64,000 bases of DNA, from positions 868,001 to 932,000 of the forward strand of contig MQVO02000005.1 in assembly GCA_001986395.2 (NCBI GenBank). The letters are read 5' to 3'. The first letter of the stretch is position 1. The number at the start of each line of letters is the position of its first letter. This document shows, one piece after another, positions 46,441 to 57,585 of the stretch. The stretch is from Irpex lacteus. Lineage: Eukaryota; Basidiomycota; Agaricomycetes; Polyporales; Irpicaceae. Made by a program: the position numbers and the translations under genes. Below the pieces are notes generated by a model. It was given only the letters and a program-made list of their open reading frames with translations, made no database searches and was not told the DNA's origin.

Positions 46441-48179
46441 TCATGCCCTGCCGGGTTCGTTTCTCTTGCCCTGCGACCCATTCGAGTCATCGTCGCTGCC
46501 TTCGTCGCCGCTCGAGAACCCGTCCGGTCGAAGCGTACCACCAGGCCTAAGCTGTCCAACGGTACGGGTACGCCCGGGCTCTCGTGTACGCTTCTTGATC
46601 TGTTAGGACACAGCAAGCATGATGTTTGATGATCGTTACACGTGGAACAGAAGTGAACAGACGTACTAGCTTGGCATAGACAAGTCCGCAAGCATTGCAC
46701 AACGTCCGGGGACCTGTGGAAAAAAATCACGCAGAGTACGTTAGCGTATTTGTAATCGAGGGCGGTACAGTACGAATTGATGGAGGGAGCGATCAAACGT
46801 ACCCATCGGTCCTCTTCGCCATTCTGGTGTGGAGGTTGCGCCGCAACCAAGGCAAGTCTGCCCGCCTTCCACCGGGCCATCGTTTTTCTACATTCCGCCG
46901 GGGCACCAGTCGCAGAACCACGAACACGGAAATGACAAGGCGGGGAAGAGCGGACGCGGTGCGGCATGTCCAGGGGTGCAGAGATAAACCAACAATATGA
47001 AAATAATGCCACCAACAATTAATTCGAGGCTGACGGGCACGATGAAGTCAATCACTCACGTTTACGTTTGTCTGACGCGCCTTCCCCGCACCCCCATCAC
47101 CCTCTTCATGCGAGCGCTCTCCTCCATTAGTCGGCAGCGGTGGTGGTGGTTGGGGCCGTTGTTGCGCCAGATCGCAGGCTGCACGCTGCGCCGCCGCGTC
47201 TAGGGCTTGTGCGCCATACGTCGCCGCCTGTAACATCCTCTCCATAGCATCTGCATACCCCCCATGTCTACCAGCCCCAGTATCGGCTCCTATTGCAGTT
47301 GAGGAATCGATAATGAGACGGTAGGATTCTATGAGCTAGAAGAGTCCATATTTCCCAGTCGTTTACGTGTTGTGAGCCAGCGGGGAGGCAGTAGGCAATC
47401 GGAGAGAGGGCGTGTCGTGCCAGAAGAAAGGTTCGTTGACGTGAATGTATAGCAGAGAATAGATAAGCAAAACGCGCTTCAGTTCCAAAACGGACTAGAG
47501 GGGGTCTAGGGAGCGGTGGAATGGAGTTAACTATGCTTACCTTGAGGTAATCTAACCCTAGCTGCGGAGCCTGAGGCAACGGCGTGGAGGGGGGAGGAGG
47601 TTCCACCAATGGCTCCTTACCCTTGCGACTTTTCGATTGGTTCGCCGCGTCAGGTGGCCGCTCCGCGCGTTCGTCAGCACGGCGATTGTCTGGCTTGGAC
47701 GAAGATCCCGCTGATGGCGCTCTTGTCTCATTTGCGTGTTGAGCTTGTTGTGATTCCGGCCTGGACCCGTATGGCGCCTCCTGTTGCTGGATGGGTGGAT
47801 TAGGTGGTGGGTAAGATTGCTGTTGTTGCTGATAGTGCTGCTGCCACCCCTCGGGCCACTGCGCCTGACCCGGTGGAGGGTGTTGAACCGCGTAAGGCGG
47901 AGGCGGTGGTGGATACGCTTGCTGTGGTGGCGGAGGGTAGGTATTGGGTGGGGGATGTGTTGCGTACTGTTGTTGAGGCGGTGGAGGCGGCGGCTGTTGT
48001 TGCTGCTGCTGAGGAGGAGGTTGGGCTTGGGTGGGATGGGTATGCGAGGCGCCATTAGTACGCATCGGGCGTGGAGCAGAATTAGGGGGATATTGGGCGG
48101 GATCGTACGGGGGATACTGGGCATAGCCGTAGGGAGCGTTCGGGTCCTGTTGGCCATAATAACGGTTGTCTGAGGCCAT
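46441..48179 (-). CDS. GATA-type zinc finger transcription factor
   Basis: Fungal GATA factor. Five exons (48179-47541, 47335-47060, 46887-46803, 46713-46667, 46599-46441) give 401 aa. The N-terminal 190 residues are low-complexity Pro/Gln/Tyr-rich (PPPPQQQYATHPPPNTYPPP), followed by a helical block LGLDYLKLIESYRLIIDSST. The single zinc finger is spread over three exons: CLGCGATSTPEWRRGPMG, PRTLCNACGLVYAKL, IKKRTREPGR. It has Cys-x2-Cys and Cys-x2-Cys with a 17-residue loop (LGCGATSTPEWRRG) and the basic tail. No PAS domain, so it is not the WC-2 photoreceptor partner. The end is acidic with FSSGDEGSDDDSN. The DNA-binding class is certain; the regulated pathway is unknown. Confidence 0.9.
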
Positions 48180-49302
48180 GGTAGGAGTCGAGCAGATTAC
48201 TGCGAGAGACCGCGAGGGAATGAGTGGCTGGGAAGACCGGTGGCCGTCACGAGACGCAGTTGATTGTTTCTAGCGCTTGTGAGAGGCCCAGCAGAGGTCG
48301 CACGGGCCACGGGTATGATTGCTTCTGTCGTGATTAAGGACTGGGAGAACAAGGAGTGAGTGGTCGCGTTGTACGGCGGGGCAGAGAAGGAGAGATAACG
48401 GGCTAAAAGAGGGTGTGCTCGCGCTGTGCAGAGGATGTGCTTGACATCCTCGAGGCTCGCCGTGGGTGTGATGAGGGACAGTGCGGCTCACCCCTCAACT
48501 GGCTTGTTGGTCCTGGAGGAGGTTGCCAGCGTCCGCCACGGCTGGCAGAGCATCAGCACGGAAATTCCGATTTTCTCCAACTGAGCAACAAGACAGTCTA
48601 AGCCAGATCTGGCGATCTACAGGGAAAACACCATCGAGATTTGTGGGGAAAAAGAAGCACTCACGCTTGCTTGTTGAGTCTGTCCCAGCCTCCGTGTACC
48701 TTGAGGATGAAGGGAAATTTCGAGGCAGGTGGGCGAGCAGCAGGCCGAGGTCGAGGTGCTCTGACAAAAGAGCCTTTCAAATGTTTAGCCCTTTGTGGAC
48801 CGTTCCGAAAGCCCTGACTCGGCTGTTTTGCCCCTGCTGGACCGTTAGTTTCAATTTGTTCTAGACTAGCACGTAAAACACAGCAGCATATCTGCAGCCA
48901 GAGCTCTGTCGCAAATTCGTGCAGCTCTTGGGACTTACAGAATTTTTTGGTCCAAACCCCCTCCAAAATTCGAGGACAGCAGAAGGCGGAGCGACAAGAA
49001 AGGCACGAACCGGCTTGCCGAAGATCACGTGCCGTACGGAACACGGTTTGTTTTGGTGGCGTCGCGTCTCTTTCGAGTTGAGCGTACCGACGAAACCAAC
49101 TCGCACAACACGAACTTAGCTTGGAACAAAAGCATACGGCGTTCGGGAAATGTAATGGTTGAGCGGAGCGCACGACCACGCTAGAGCTCGGAATATACTG
49201 AACTTCTCTCATTTCGATCCGCAAATGAACAAGCTGATCATCACCTGCTGATATTCGTACACTTGGGCTGTTTATAAGAACATCCACATCTCGTTTCTTT
49301 GT
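48180..49302. other. Intergenic
   Basis: Promoter and leader of the minus-strand GATA gene (left part) and 3' flank of the dienelactone hydrolase gene. A 208-codon minus-strand frame at 49287-48661 spans it, but its Cys-rich, motif-free reading looks random. No gene accepted. Confidence 0.4.
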
Positions 49303-50501
49303 CTACAAGTACTTGATGAACCACTCGACGCTCTCCTTGAACGCACCCTCCTTTCCAGCCTTGACCTTCGGGTCGCTCTATAAACGCGTACAATGCCATC
49401 AGTTCACACATTCATACCGCGCGAACACCAGGAAGCTTAATCGACAGTAAGAGAGGGGGATAACGTACCAGATCACCGCGAACAGCGAAACCGTGGGTGC
49501 AGCCCTCCCAGTAAGTCCGCTTGTACCCGGGCGCGAACTTCCCATCGCCCAAGATTGCGTCAGTCTTCTCCTGCTTCTCATGGGGGAACTGCTCGTCGAT
49601 GGTGCAGCTGTTGATCAGCAGGGGGACCTTTGACTGGGCGTATTTCTACGTGCGCATGATCATATCAGCGAGAACGTCATGGCGATCAATTCGTCAACGT
49701 CATAGTCTTCTTATAGGGGGTGCAATGCGTACCTCGATGTCCTCCGGGACGTTGAGCAACGAAGGGTGGGAGACAACATTGACGTCGATGGCGTTCTCGA
49801 ATGCGAGGTTGAAGGTGATACGGGCGCCGTAGCAGAATCCTAACCCACCGATCCTGGTGACACCGCTCTTCTTGAGAGCAGCGAGGACTGTGCGAATACG
49901 AGGCTCTGTGACCTGAGGGCCGTTCGTTCCGAACCACTTGCCCAGGTCAAAGTTGGATCCCGGGTTGAGGGCGTCAGGAGGGCACGGCTCGTTGAAGATG
50001 TCGGGAACGATGACCTTGAATCCGTTGCGGGCGAAGTCATCGGCGAGAAGCTGATCGACGGGGTGTGGGTGTCAGTAGGGTTGAGGCAGAGGTGGTTGGT
50101 AGGGTGTGTGGATGGATGGATGGCGACGAGGGCAGGAAGAAGGAGGGGGAGGTAACGGAGGTGATGCAGGTGTGTGACAGGATTGGCACGAACCTGATGG
50201 TTGGGCAGCTGGATACCGAAGACATCTGGGATGTAGAGGATCGCCTTGTCCTTAGGGTAGTCGACGGTCGGGGTGGCGACGTATGCCTTGATACCATCGA
50301 ACTCCTCCCATTTGCCTGAATATCAAGTATACGCAGTCAATACTATGCACTAGCCACATTATCCAACCTGTTTCTAGTACGGACCTTCGGGAGTACCCTC
50401 ATGGCGGACGCCTGGGACAAGATCAAAGATCAGCGACGAGCCATAGACCCGAGCGGCGGATATGAAAACGCACCTTGTGTGCAGTGCTCGCAGAAGCTCA
50501 T
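49303..50501 (-). CDS. Dienelactone hydrolase family protein
   Basis: Cytosolic alpha/beta hydrolase of the DLH family; bacterial members open dienelactones in chlorocatechol breakdown, and fungal members are common with mostly unassigned substrates. Six exons (50501-50474, 50411-50385, 50315-50194, 50050-49733, 49645-49469, 49377-49303) give 248 aa, the usual length. Seen: MSFCEHCTQG, WEEFDGIKAYVATPTVDY, AILYIPDVFGIQLPNHQLLA, the nucleophile elbow IGGLGFCYGARI with Cys at the Ser place, the Asp in CTIDEQFP and the His in EGCTHGFAVRGD, so the Cys-Asp-His triad is complete. The short exons 1 and 2 were placed by phase. The intron after exon 2 has a GTCCGT donor. Confidence 0.92.
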
Positions 50502-51363
50502 GTCGATCGCGTTATAGTAGACGTAAGAGTGTTGGGATATGAGGTGGATGGGGGCAAGAGGCGAGACCTATGAAAGCCCCGGCACCTGCTCTCATATACA
50601 CGCGCCTGATCAAACTTGGGAGTGATCACCACCCAATCTCATGCTCGGTAATCTAGAGGGATATCCCCATGGATCCCTTACGAAGCCGAGAGAAACATAA
50701 AAATACAGAGAAACAGTTGAGCCGTGGGTACACACGAAGTTCGTCGTCATCGATCAGTGTGGTATTCGGACGACTTTTGCGGGATATTACCAAGTTTCGG
50801 AGATGGAGATATGCTATTGCCGGTCGCGGGATTCAGGCTGCTCGAAGAAAGCTGTAGGAATCAAGTAGGAATACCTCTCCGATGAGAGAGTCTCGCATGG
50901 ACGTGCGAATAAGAATAGCAAGCGGTCATGGCCATGAGTTCATCGTGCCATGCCGTCGGAGTTGATTGGCACGGCTTCCAGGGGTATATGATGTCGCATC
51001 GGTCTGCAGTGCTTCTACCCTCTCATTTAGCACATCGCAGATAATGCATAACCATCTGTCGAGCTCTCGAGCACGGTCAGTAAAGGCTCTGCAATAGCCG
51101 TGGTCTCATCACATCATGTAGACACCTACAAGAACGGTACAGGCAAGCGTCGGTTTGGGCGGTCATCTGCAGCTCCAGTGTTCAGATAAGCAAGGTATAT
51201 GATTATGGCGTGGGACGACAACAACACATGCTTCAATAGTGGTACAGGCACTGGATCTGATGCAACCACACAGTTTGAGTGAGCCGTTGCTTTAGTGTCA
51301 AGTACGCGGCGAGACTTACCTACAACTGGTAATAGACCGTGACACGGCGTCACGATGATACCC
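50502..51363. other. Intergenic
   Basis: Promoter of the dienelactone hydrolase gene and 3' flank of the Sds3-like gene. No gene seen. Confidence 0.4.
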
Positions 51364-52554
51364 CTACGGCTTACTGGCCGTTCCACCAGCGGCGACCCTC
51401 CGTCTCTTATTCCCTCGCCTAATCTCTCCCAGGTCCTGTTCGATCTCGCTCTCCTTCATGAGCGCAGACAGCGGAGTCAGGCTCTTGCCCAATGCACCAA
51501 CGCTCTGTGAGTCTTTCCCGCTGCTCTTACCCTTCTTCTTGCTACTGGCAGCATTCGCACCACTCGAGAGATGCGAGGAGGTCAAAGGAAGAGGGAAGGG
51601 TGAGGGAAGTTCGTCCACTGACAGCGAGTGTGGGTTCAAGAAGGGTCCGCTGGTGATAGGCCCGTTCGCGATGGAAGATATTCCACCTGCTCCAGGCGTG
51701 TTGGCTGCGAGTGGTGTAGGCGGGGGAGAGGTTCCTCCTCCCAGCTTGTTGCGAAGCTTGCGTGTGATGTGAGGCCGTGATTGGGAATCAAGACCACCCT
51801 CTGCAAGACGACCAGAAACGATCCTCAGAAATGTTATCGACACGCAATGCAGAGCGGACCGTACCTGCGCCTGTGCCCTCGCCTTCCTTCTCTTCTCTCG
51901 CTCTTCGGCGCCTTTCCTCAATTCCTTCGAGTAGCCGCTCCTTTATACGCTCTCGACCCCTCTTCCACTCGTCTTCCACGCGTTCTCGCTCTTCTTCATA
52001 CGCAGTTTGAATCAGATCCAGCGCAAGCCGTTCTTGGTACACTTGGGAAGATAGCAACGCGGATCGTTCCAGGGTAATGGGGTATAATCGTAGTTGGTAT
52101 GCAGGAACCGTGTCCGGACGAGTGGACAGATGATATGCGAGTAGGTTCAGCTCTTGTATAGCTTCCGCGTAGTGTCTCCCGGAATTGTAGTGTACACTAC
52201 GCCAACGGTCGTCAATACCGCATATAGTCAGAAGAGTGGGTGTGAGCTTAGACTCACTCCTCTCTGCGTTCACTCATTTCTTTTCCAAGTTTACTCGCAA
52301 ACTCTTTTCTCTTCCTCTTGTGAGACTCGTCTACAGGTGTTCCGCCTAAGATAGTACCAGAAAACCCCAGTGTCAGTTCACGTACCTCGAGACTGCCTGG
52401 GTTTTAGAAAGATGGAGGACCTACCGTGCACTCTACTTGGCCCTGCGCCTAGGTTACTTGGATGATAGTCTCCGTTGTCTACAATCCCGTTCTGCGCTCT
52501 GGACTTGCTGGAGGAGGCGTAGGAAAGAGCGAAGACCCCAGGTTGCGGTGGCAT
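51364..52554 (-). CDS. Sds3-like subunit of an Rpd3-type histone deacetylase complex
   Basis: Chromatin protein of the Sds3/Dep1 family, which scaffolds the large Rpd3/Sin3 deacetylase complex. Four exons (52554-52386, 52345-52258, 52196-51865, 51800-51364) give 341 aa. The Sds3 region is a charged helix seen as YQERLALDLIQTAYEEERER, VEDEWKRGRERIKERLLEGI, EERRRRAREEKEGE. It is preceded by SGRHYAEAIQELNLLAYHLS and followed by RPHITRKLRNKLGGG, a Pro/Ser-rich stretch and a basic end (GNKRRRVAAGG). The second intron must be removed to skip a stop; its acceptor is GCGTAG at 52197. It faces ARG1 across a 328-base divergent promoter. Assignment to Sds3 rather than Dep1 is not certain. Confidence 0.8.
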
Positions 52555-52882
52555 TTCACGCTGTTTGCCAAAGTTCGAGAGCTTCTACTTGCTCTGTGGG
52601 TACTTCTTAGAGCCCGAAGGTTTCAAATTACTTTGTTGTCGACGAGAGATGAGAGGAGAGGACCGAGGAGGAAACAAAGCTGCAGCTGGGACAACAAGCC
52701 TCAGCCTGCAATCAGCGCTCCAGCCACGATACACGGGCGTTCGATCTATTATGGCGATCTCCGCTACGAGTCAATCTGCAAGCGCCCATAAAGCTGCCAG
52801 TGCCAGAACTTTTGGGAGGTCAGTCCTCTTCCGCATCCTCCCATCTCTTCTCACTTGCGAGGTAGTTTGATAGTACACTAAG
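52555..52882. promoter_or_regulatory. Bidirectional promoter Sds3-like/ARG1
   Basis: 328 bases between divergent starts. On the ARG1 side a TGACTC core (minus strand, 52768-52773) matches the Gcn4/Cpc1 half-site expected at amino-acid biosynthesis genes. One such hexamer can occur by chance. Confidence 0.5.
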
Positions 52883-54609
52883 ATGCCTGAGTCCAAAGGT
52901 CGTGTCTTGCTGGCTTATTCTGGAGGCTTGGGTAAGTGGGCGAGTATGTGTTGCGAATATCGAAGGAGGCACTAATGCGTTTCGTGCAGATACCTCGTGT
53001 ATTCTTGCATGGCTCATCGAGCAAGGATATGAGGTGATCGCGTTTATGGCCGATGTTGGTCAGGAAGAGGTAAGTCGCTATATCCACAGATTTAGAGCTT
53101 ATCGTCATAATTATGGTTGTAGGACTTTGAGGCTGCCCGCAAGAAGGCATTGGCCGTCGGTGCAAAGAAGTTCTTCCTCGAGGCACGCGACACCTTCCAA
53201 ACTCAAACCTTGCAGATACTCATATTTGCATGGATATAGGACCTCAAGCGCGAGTTTGTCACTGAACTCATCTACCCGGCCGTCCAGGCCAACGCGATCT
53301 ACGAGGTACGCACCCATAAATATACTTATGACTCAGTGTACATGGATTGATTATAGCGCCTGATCAGAATGTATACCTTCTCGGCACTTCATTGGCTCGC
53401 CCGGTCATCGCCCGTGGCATGATCGCCGTTGCTGAGCGTGAAGGTTGCGAGTAAGTACTCATTTCTCACCGGTAATTCTGCTACTGACTGGTGGTTAGCT
53501 TCGTGTCCCACGGCTGCACTGGAAAGGGTAACGATCAGGTTCGCTTCGAGCTCGCCTTCTATGGCCTGAAGCCCGACATCAAGGTTATCGCACCATGGCG
53601 TATCCCTGGTATGCATGCCCTCTTAACTTACCCAACTTCAATCACTCACGAGTAACATGCAGAGTTCTACCACCGCTTTGCCGGTCGCCAGGCCCTCCTT
53701 CAATACGCCGCTGAGAAGCAGATTCCCGTCCAACAAACCGCCGCCAAGCCTTGGTCAACCGACGAGAACCTCTTCCACATCTCCTACGAAGCTGGTATCC
53801 TCGAGGACCCCGACACCACTCCTCCCGCCGACATGTGGAAACTCACCACCGCTCCCGAAGACGCCCCTACTACCCCCGAACGCATCTCCATCGAGTTCAA
53901 GGCTGGTCTCCCCGTCAAAGTGACCGTACCTGACGAGAAGAAGGAATACACCGACCCAGTCGAGGTCTTCCTCGCTCTTAACCAGCTCGCCCGCAAGCAC
54001 GGTATCGGCCGTATCGACATCGTCGAGAACCGCTTCATCGGCGTCAAGTCTCGTGGATGCTACGAGTCCCCCGCTGCCACGATTCTGCGTGTCGCTCATC
54101 TTGACATCGAGGGTCTCACTCTCGATAGGAACGTCCGTGCGCTCCGTGATCAGTTCGTGACCATCGAGCTCAGCAAGATCTTGTACAATGGCCATTGGTT
54201 CACGCCTGAGCGAGAGTTCGTTATCAGCTCTATCCCCGCCAGCCAACGCACCGTGAACGGTGTTGTCCGTCTCAAGCTGTACAAGGGCAACGTCGTCGTT
54301 GAGGGCCGTTCATCTGATGAGGTAAGTGTCAGTCGTGTGAATTAGGGGCCGTGTTCTGAACGCGTGTTATCAGGGTCTTTACGATGAGAAGCAGTCCTCC
54401 ATGGACGAGCTCGGTGGCTTCGAGCCCACCGACACGACTGGTTTCATCCAGATCGAGTCCATCCGTATCAAAAAGTATGTCTTTCCCTCTGTCTGTACTT
54501 GCATCGTTAGCTGAGCGCATATTCCCTTTCATGCAGGTGGGCCCAGGCGAACATTCGCAAGGGCGACGCCGGCACTGAGCCGAAGGATGTCTACCGTGTT
54601 CGTGTCTAA
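52883..54609 (+). CDS. ARG1: Argininosuccinate synthase
   Basis: Joins citrulline and aspartate using ATP to make argininosuccinate, the penultimate step of arginine synthesis, in the cytosol. Nine exons (52883-52931, 52990-53069, 53123-53182, 53240-53305, 53368-53450, 53499-53608, 53663-54321, 54374-54474, 54537-54609) give 426 aa, the usual length. The ATP-binding PP-loop reads [18 protein letters not shown], followed by [66 protein letters not shown] and [20 protein letters not shown]. The third intron starts with GC instead of GT (GAG followed by GCACGC); the phase and the conserved junction FFLE-DLKREF require it. Otherwise introns are standard. Confidence 0.97.
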
Positions 54610-55316
54610 AAAGCCAACCGCTTACGCGGTGTTCAAGTAGAACCAAATTATATTGCTCGAGGAAATCGGTTGTAAGTGCTGTTGTATAAAATACTTTAAT
54701 GGAATGGTTGCTGTCTTCAAACGGGTTGGTGTTTGTTGTGATGACTGACCAAGCATATCAAAATATGAGGTGAAGTGAGTAACTCGATTTGCCTTCAGTG
54801 CTATTGTTGACATGTTGTCATTCTCCAGGTTGAATTGACCTGTGTGGCTTCATTATCTACCGCCATAAGTCGAAGTACAATGACAACTCGCTCCTCCCGC
54901 CGCTCACTGTTCATAGCTTCAACTTCAAAGACGCTCATGCATTGTACCTGTGCATCACGCGTCACACTTCAAAGCCGCACTCTCTTTCACACCGCTCGGA
55001 GTTGACGACGGATCAATCGTCCTTGCGACTTTCCATCCTGAGTACAAGGGTAAGCCGCGCCTTTCTTCACTGCCACTCATCTCTCTCTGACTGCCTGGCC
55101 ACTCATTCACAGAAAACACGTCGTATTGTTGTGTTTCTTTTTGCAACGTCACGACAAACAAAGTCGACGCGTGACAAACATGTTCTTTCATCGTCTCTCC
55201 GTCACGTGAGTGTGGCCGGCGGACAGAATGCGTTGGGCACACTATAAAAGCGGGAGCGTCGCGTTCGTATGAGCTTCATCTGGTACTCCACTGTCATTGC
55301 CTGCAACTTCTCTCCC
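54610..55316. other. Intergenic
   Basis: 3' flank of ARG1 and promoter of the next gene. A TATA-like CTATAAAAG lies near 55241, about 75 bases before the start used. No gene. Confidence 0.45.
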
Positions 55317-56609
55317 ATGCCCAAGCAGAAGACTGAGAATAAGGGTAGAAAGCCTTTGAAGGAACTTCCCCCATATATGATTCGCCTTCCAGAGGGGCTG
55401 GATTTTAAACAGAAGAAGAGGCAGAATGAGAACAAGGCCCCAAATGCAGTCGCCGACTCTGATGCTGCCACCCCGCAGACGCAGAACGACGATGATGGGA
55501 AGGTACGTGCATATATACATTATCTCCTCCTCCAGTTCTCATATCGTGGGACGGATTAGCATACCGCACCGAGTTCGGCTTCCAAGACGTTCGGAACGCC
55601 ATTGCTCCCTCCTGCTGGGATGAGTGAGGATGCTGCGAGACACTCGTTAGATTGCACCCCCGTATCTGACGAACCACTCTCTCCCCGTGGCCACGAGCCA
55701 AAGGGTAATTCGACCCATATCAAGCGAGCTCAGAGTGTTGTTACCTTCGGCAAGAGCGATACGAGGCGTTCGCTTGGCCGTGGCACACAACACACCCACG
55801 CTTTGCAGCACAAGAACTCTCCCTCTGTCAAACGCGGCTCTCCAACTGGACGTTTTCCTTCAGCGCATGCTTTCCATCAAGGACCAGCTCGCGCGTTTAA
55901 GAGTCACCACCCGAGGTCCAACGGTATGATTGGCAGACGTGTAAGTGATTCACCGCTCATTCTCATTCGCCGTCGCGTTGACTCTCCCGTTTAGCATGAT
56001 CGCGCGCATTTCTCTACACAAACGTCAGCGCTCGACTCTCGCAAGAGAAAAACCAACTTGGCGCAGCCGCCGCAAGTGAATGGTGGTCCACCATCCTGCG
56101 ACGTTGAACTAAAGTGTCTCGACCCTCAGTCAGGAAATTCTTACCCTCAGTCTGCCGGAGCTTCGAAGAAGGCGCAAGGTGACACCACTCGTCAGGAGAC
56201 TGTTGCGGAATCCGTGGAGCAGGCAGCGGCAGCCACAGTCATGGCCCTGTTCCCTGGAGACAGAGGAAGGTACTCATGTCTCTTGCCTCGCGGTGTTTGC
56301 AAGAACGAAACATGCAAGAAAACGCCCGGACAGCCCTTCGTGAGCTCTCAAGATCGTGACGTTCATATGGACGCGTCTTTCCCAGAACGTTATGCGTGTT
56401 CGCTTTGCGGCATCAAGTCTCGAGTTAAAGACACTATAACAAAACATATCGCCGGAGTCAAGTACTGCGGGTTCAACGGGGCGAGGGCCGTGTGTGTCGA
56501 GGACGAGAAACACTGGCGAAAGTCACTGGGGATACTGGTCCTTCCAGACTATAAGGACGACCCTTTGTACGACGCGGTGAAGAAGGCCACTCCCATAGTT
56601 CCTGTCTAG
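55317..56609 (+). CDS. Protein with C-terminal Cys/His-rich zinc-finger-like region, unknown family
   Basis: Three exons (55317-55502, 55560-55940, 55995-56609) give 393 aa with exact phases. The first 230 residues are basic, Ser/Pro/His-rich and probably disordered (KRQNENKAPNAVADSDAATP; SRKRKTNLAQPP is a likely nuclear signal). The last 110 residues are ordered: SCLLPRGVCKNETCKKTPGQ and YACSLCGIKSRVKDTITKHI followed by KYCGF, which looks like a C2H2/C2HC-type finger (C-x2-C, then H and C). It then ends with a conserved-looking tail (WRKSLGILVLPDYKDDPLYD). An in-frame ATG at 55269 would extend it by 16 residues, but it lies close to the presumed transcription start. Nuclear or DNA/RNA-binding function is an inference. 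Confidence 0.72.
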
Positions 56610-56898
56610 GATCGACACATATAATGCATGGCATTGCCTTCCCTCTTCTGCTTTTGTTTGTTACTTCATCATTCGCTCCTTCTTCATTGACGACCTTCCC
56701 CCTCTCCCTATACCCTCTTTTTCACTTCTAACAGTATACGATTACAACATGTCTCTCTGTCAACTGTGGCATACCCAATCACTCCCTTCTTTTCATTCCG
56801 ACCCTTCTCATCTCCCTTCCATCAACTCTTTCATCTTTCATCAACGATTCTCCTATTCTCTCCATCTTCTTTCTCATGACTTGAACGCCTTCATCACA

Positions 56899-57044
56899 CA
56901 GTTCACCATATTCCTAACACCCCGCGCACGCCTATTGCTTGATTCGGACTCGTACACCACGGACTATCACACATTGCATAGTCGTAGTCTCTCACGTGTA
57001 CACACCCGCACTCTTCGTTCTGTAGCAATAGCATCCCCTTTCTC
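56899..57044 (+). repeat. Direct repeat, copy 1
   Basis: First of two long copies about 350 bases apart. It runs from cagttcacca through a 37-base stretch that is identical in copy 2 (56934-56970) to ttcttcgttctgtagcaatagc-like sequence and a C/T-rich end. Confidence 0.8.
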
Positions 57045-57250
57045 CCTTTTCTCCCCTTTTGCGCTCAACCATTCTCCCCGTCTATGATATATGATGACCC
57101 ATTTACTCACTGTCTTTTTTCTCCTTATCCATTTTTTTCATATGCATTCTTTTCAACTCACTATCTCATGCTAACCACTCCCTCTATGGACGATCATGCC
57201 ATCCTCTCTCCATCTTCCCCCCCCCTTCTCTTCCACCCTCTCATAACTTG

Positions 57251-57388
57251 CAGTTCACCACACCCCAATACCCCACACACGTCTATTGCTTGATTCGGAC
57301 TCGTACACCACGGACTATCACGCATCGCATAGTCTCTCACATGTACACATCCGCATTCTTCGTTCTGTAGCAATAGCACTCCTTCTCC
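57251..57388 (+). repeat. Direct repeat, copy 2
   Basis: Second long copy, starting cagttcacca and sharing the identical 37-base core at 57284-57320, then diverging by small deletions and ending with tgtagcaatagcact. Confidence 0.8.
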
Positions 57389-57461
57389 CCTTTCTTCTTC
57401 AAGTTAAGTTTACAGCGCGAGCAACTCCGCGCCTGGTCTCAAGTAGTCATAGCCTCAGGCT

Positions 57462-57515
57462 ATAACATGTACACCCCCCTGGCACTCTTCCTTCTATAGC
57501 AATAGCGCTCCTTCT
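57462..57515 (+). repeat. Direct repeat, partial copy 3
   Basis: Only the 3' part of the unit is seen: acatgtacac, then cactcttccttct and agcaatagcgctccttctcc. It is the most diverged copy. Confidence 0.6.
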
Positions 57516-57585
57516 CCCTTCCCTTCCCCCTCCTCCCTCCCTCCCCCTCCCCCTTTTCCTCCTTCCCATCGAAGCTTGACCAACT

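Larger units (their letters stand above)
56610..57585. other. Convergent intergenic region, pyrimidine-rich with repeats
   Basis: Between two converging genes. The plus strand is strikingly C/T-rich (CTCCCC runs near 57520-57560). It contains the three-copy repeat listed separately. No protein gene. Confidence 0.5.

Noticed and set aside
46146..47018. 290-codon minus-strand open frame
   Set aside because: Runs through an intron and the zinc-finger exons of the GATA gene in the wrong frame; the GATA motif proves the other frame.
48661..49287. 208-codon minus-strand open frame
   Set aside because: Random composition, no motif, lies in promoter/leader sequence between two well-supported genes.
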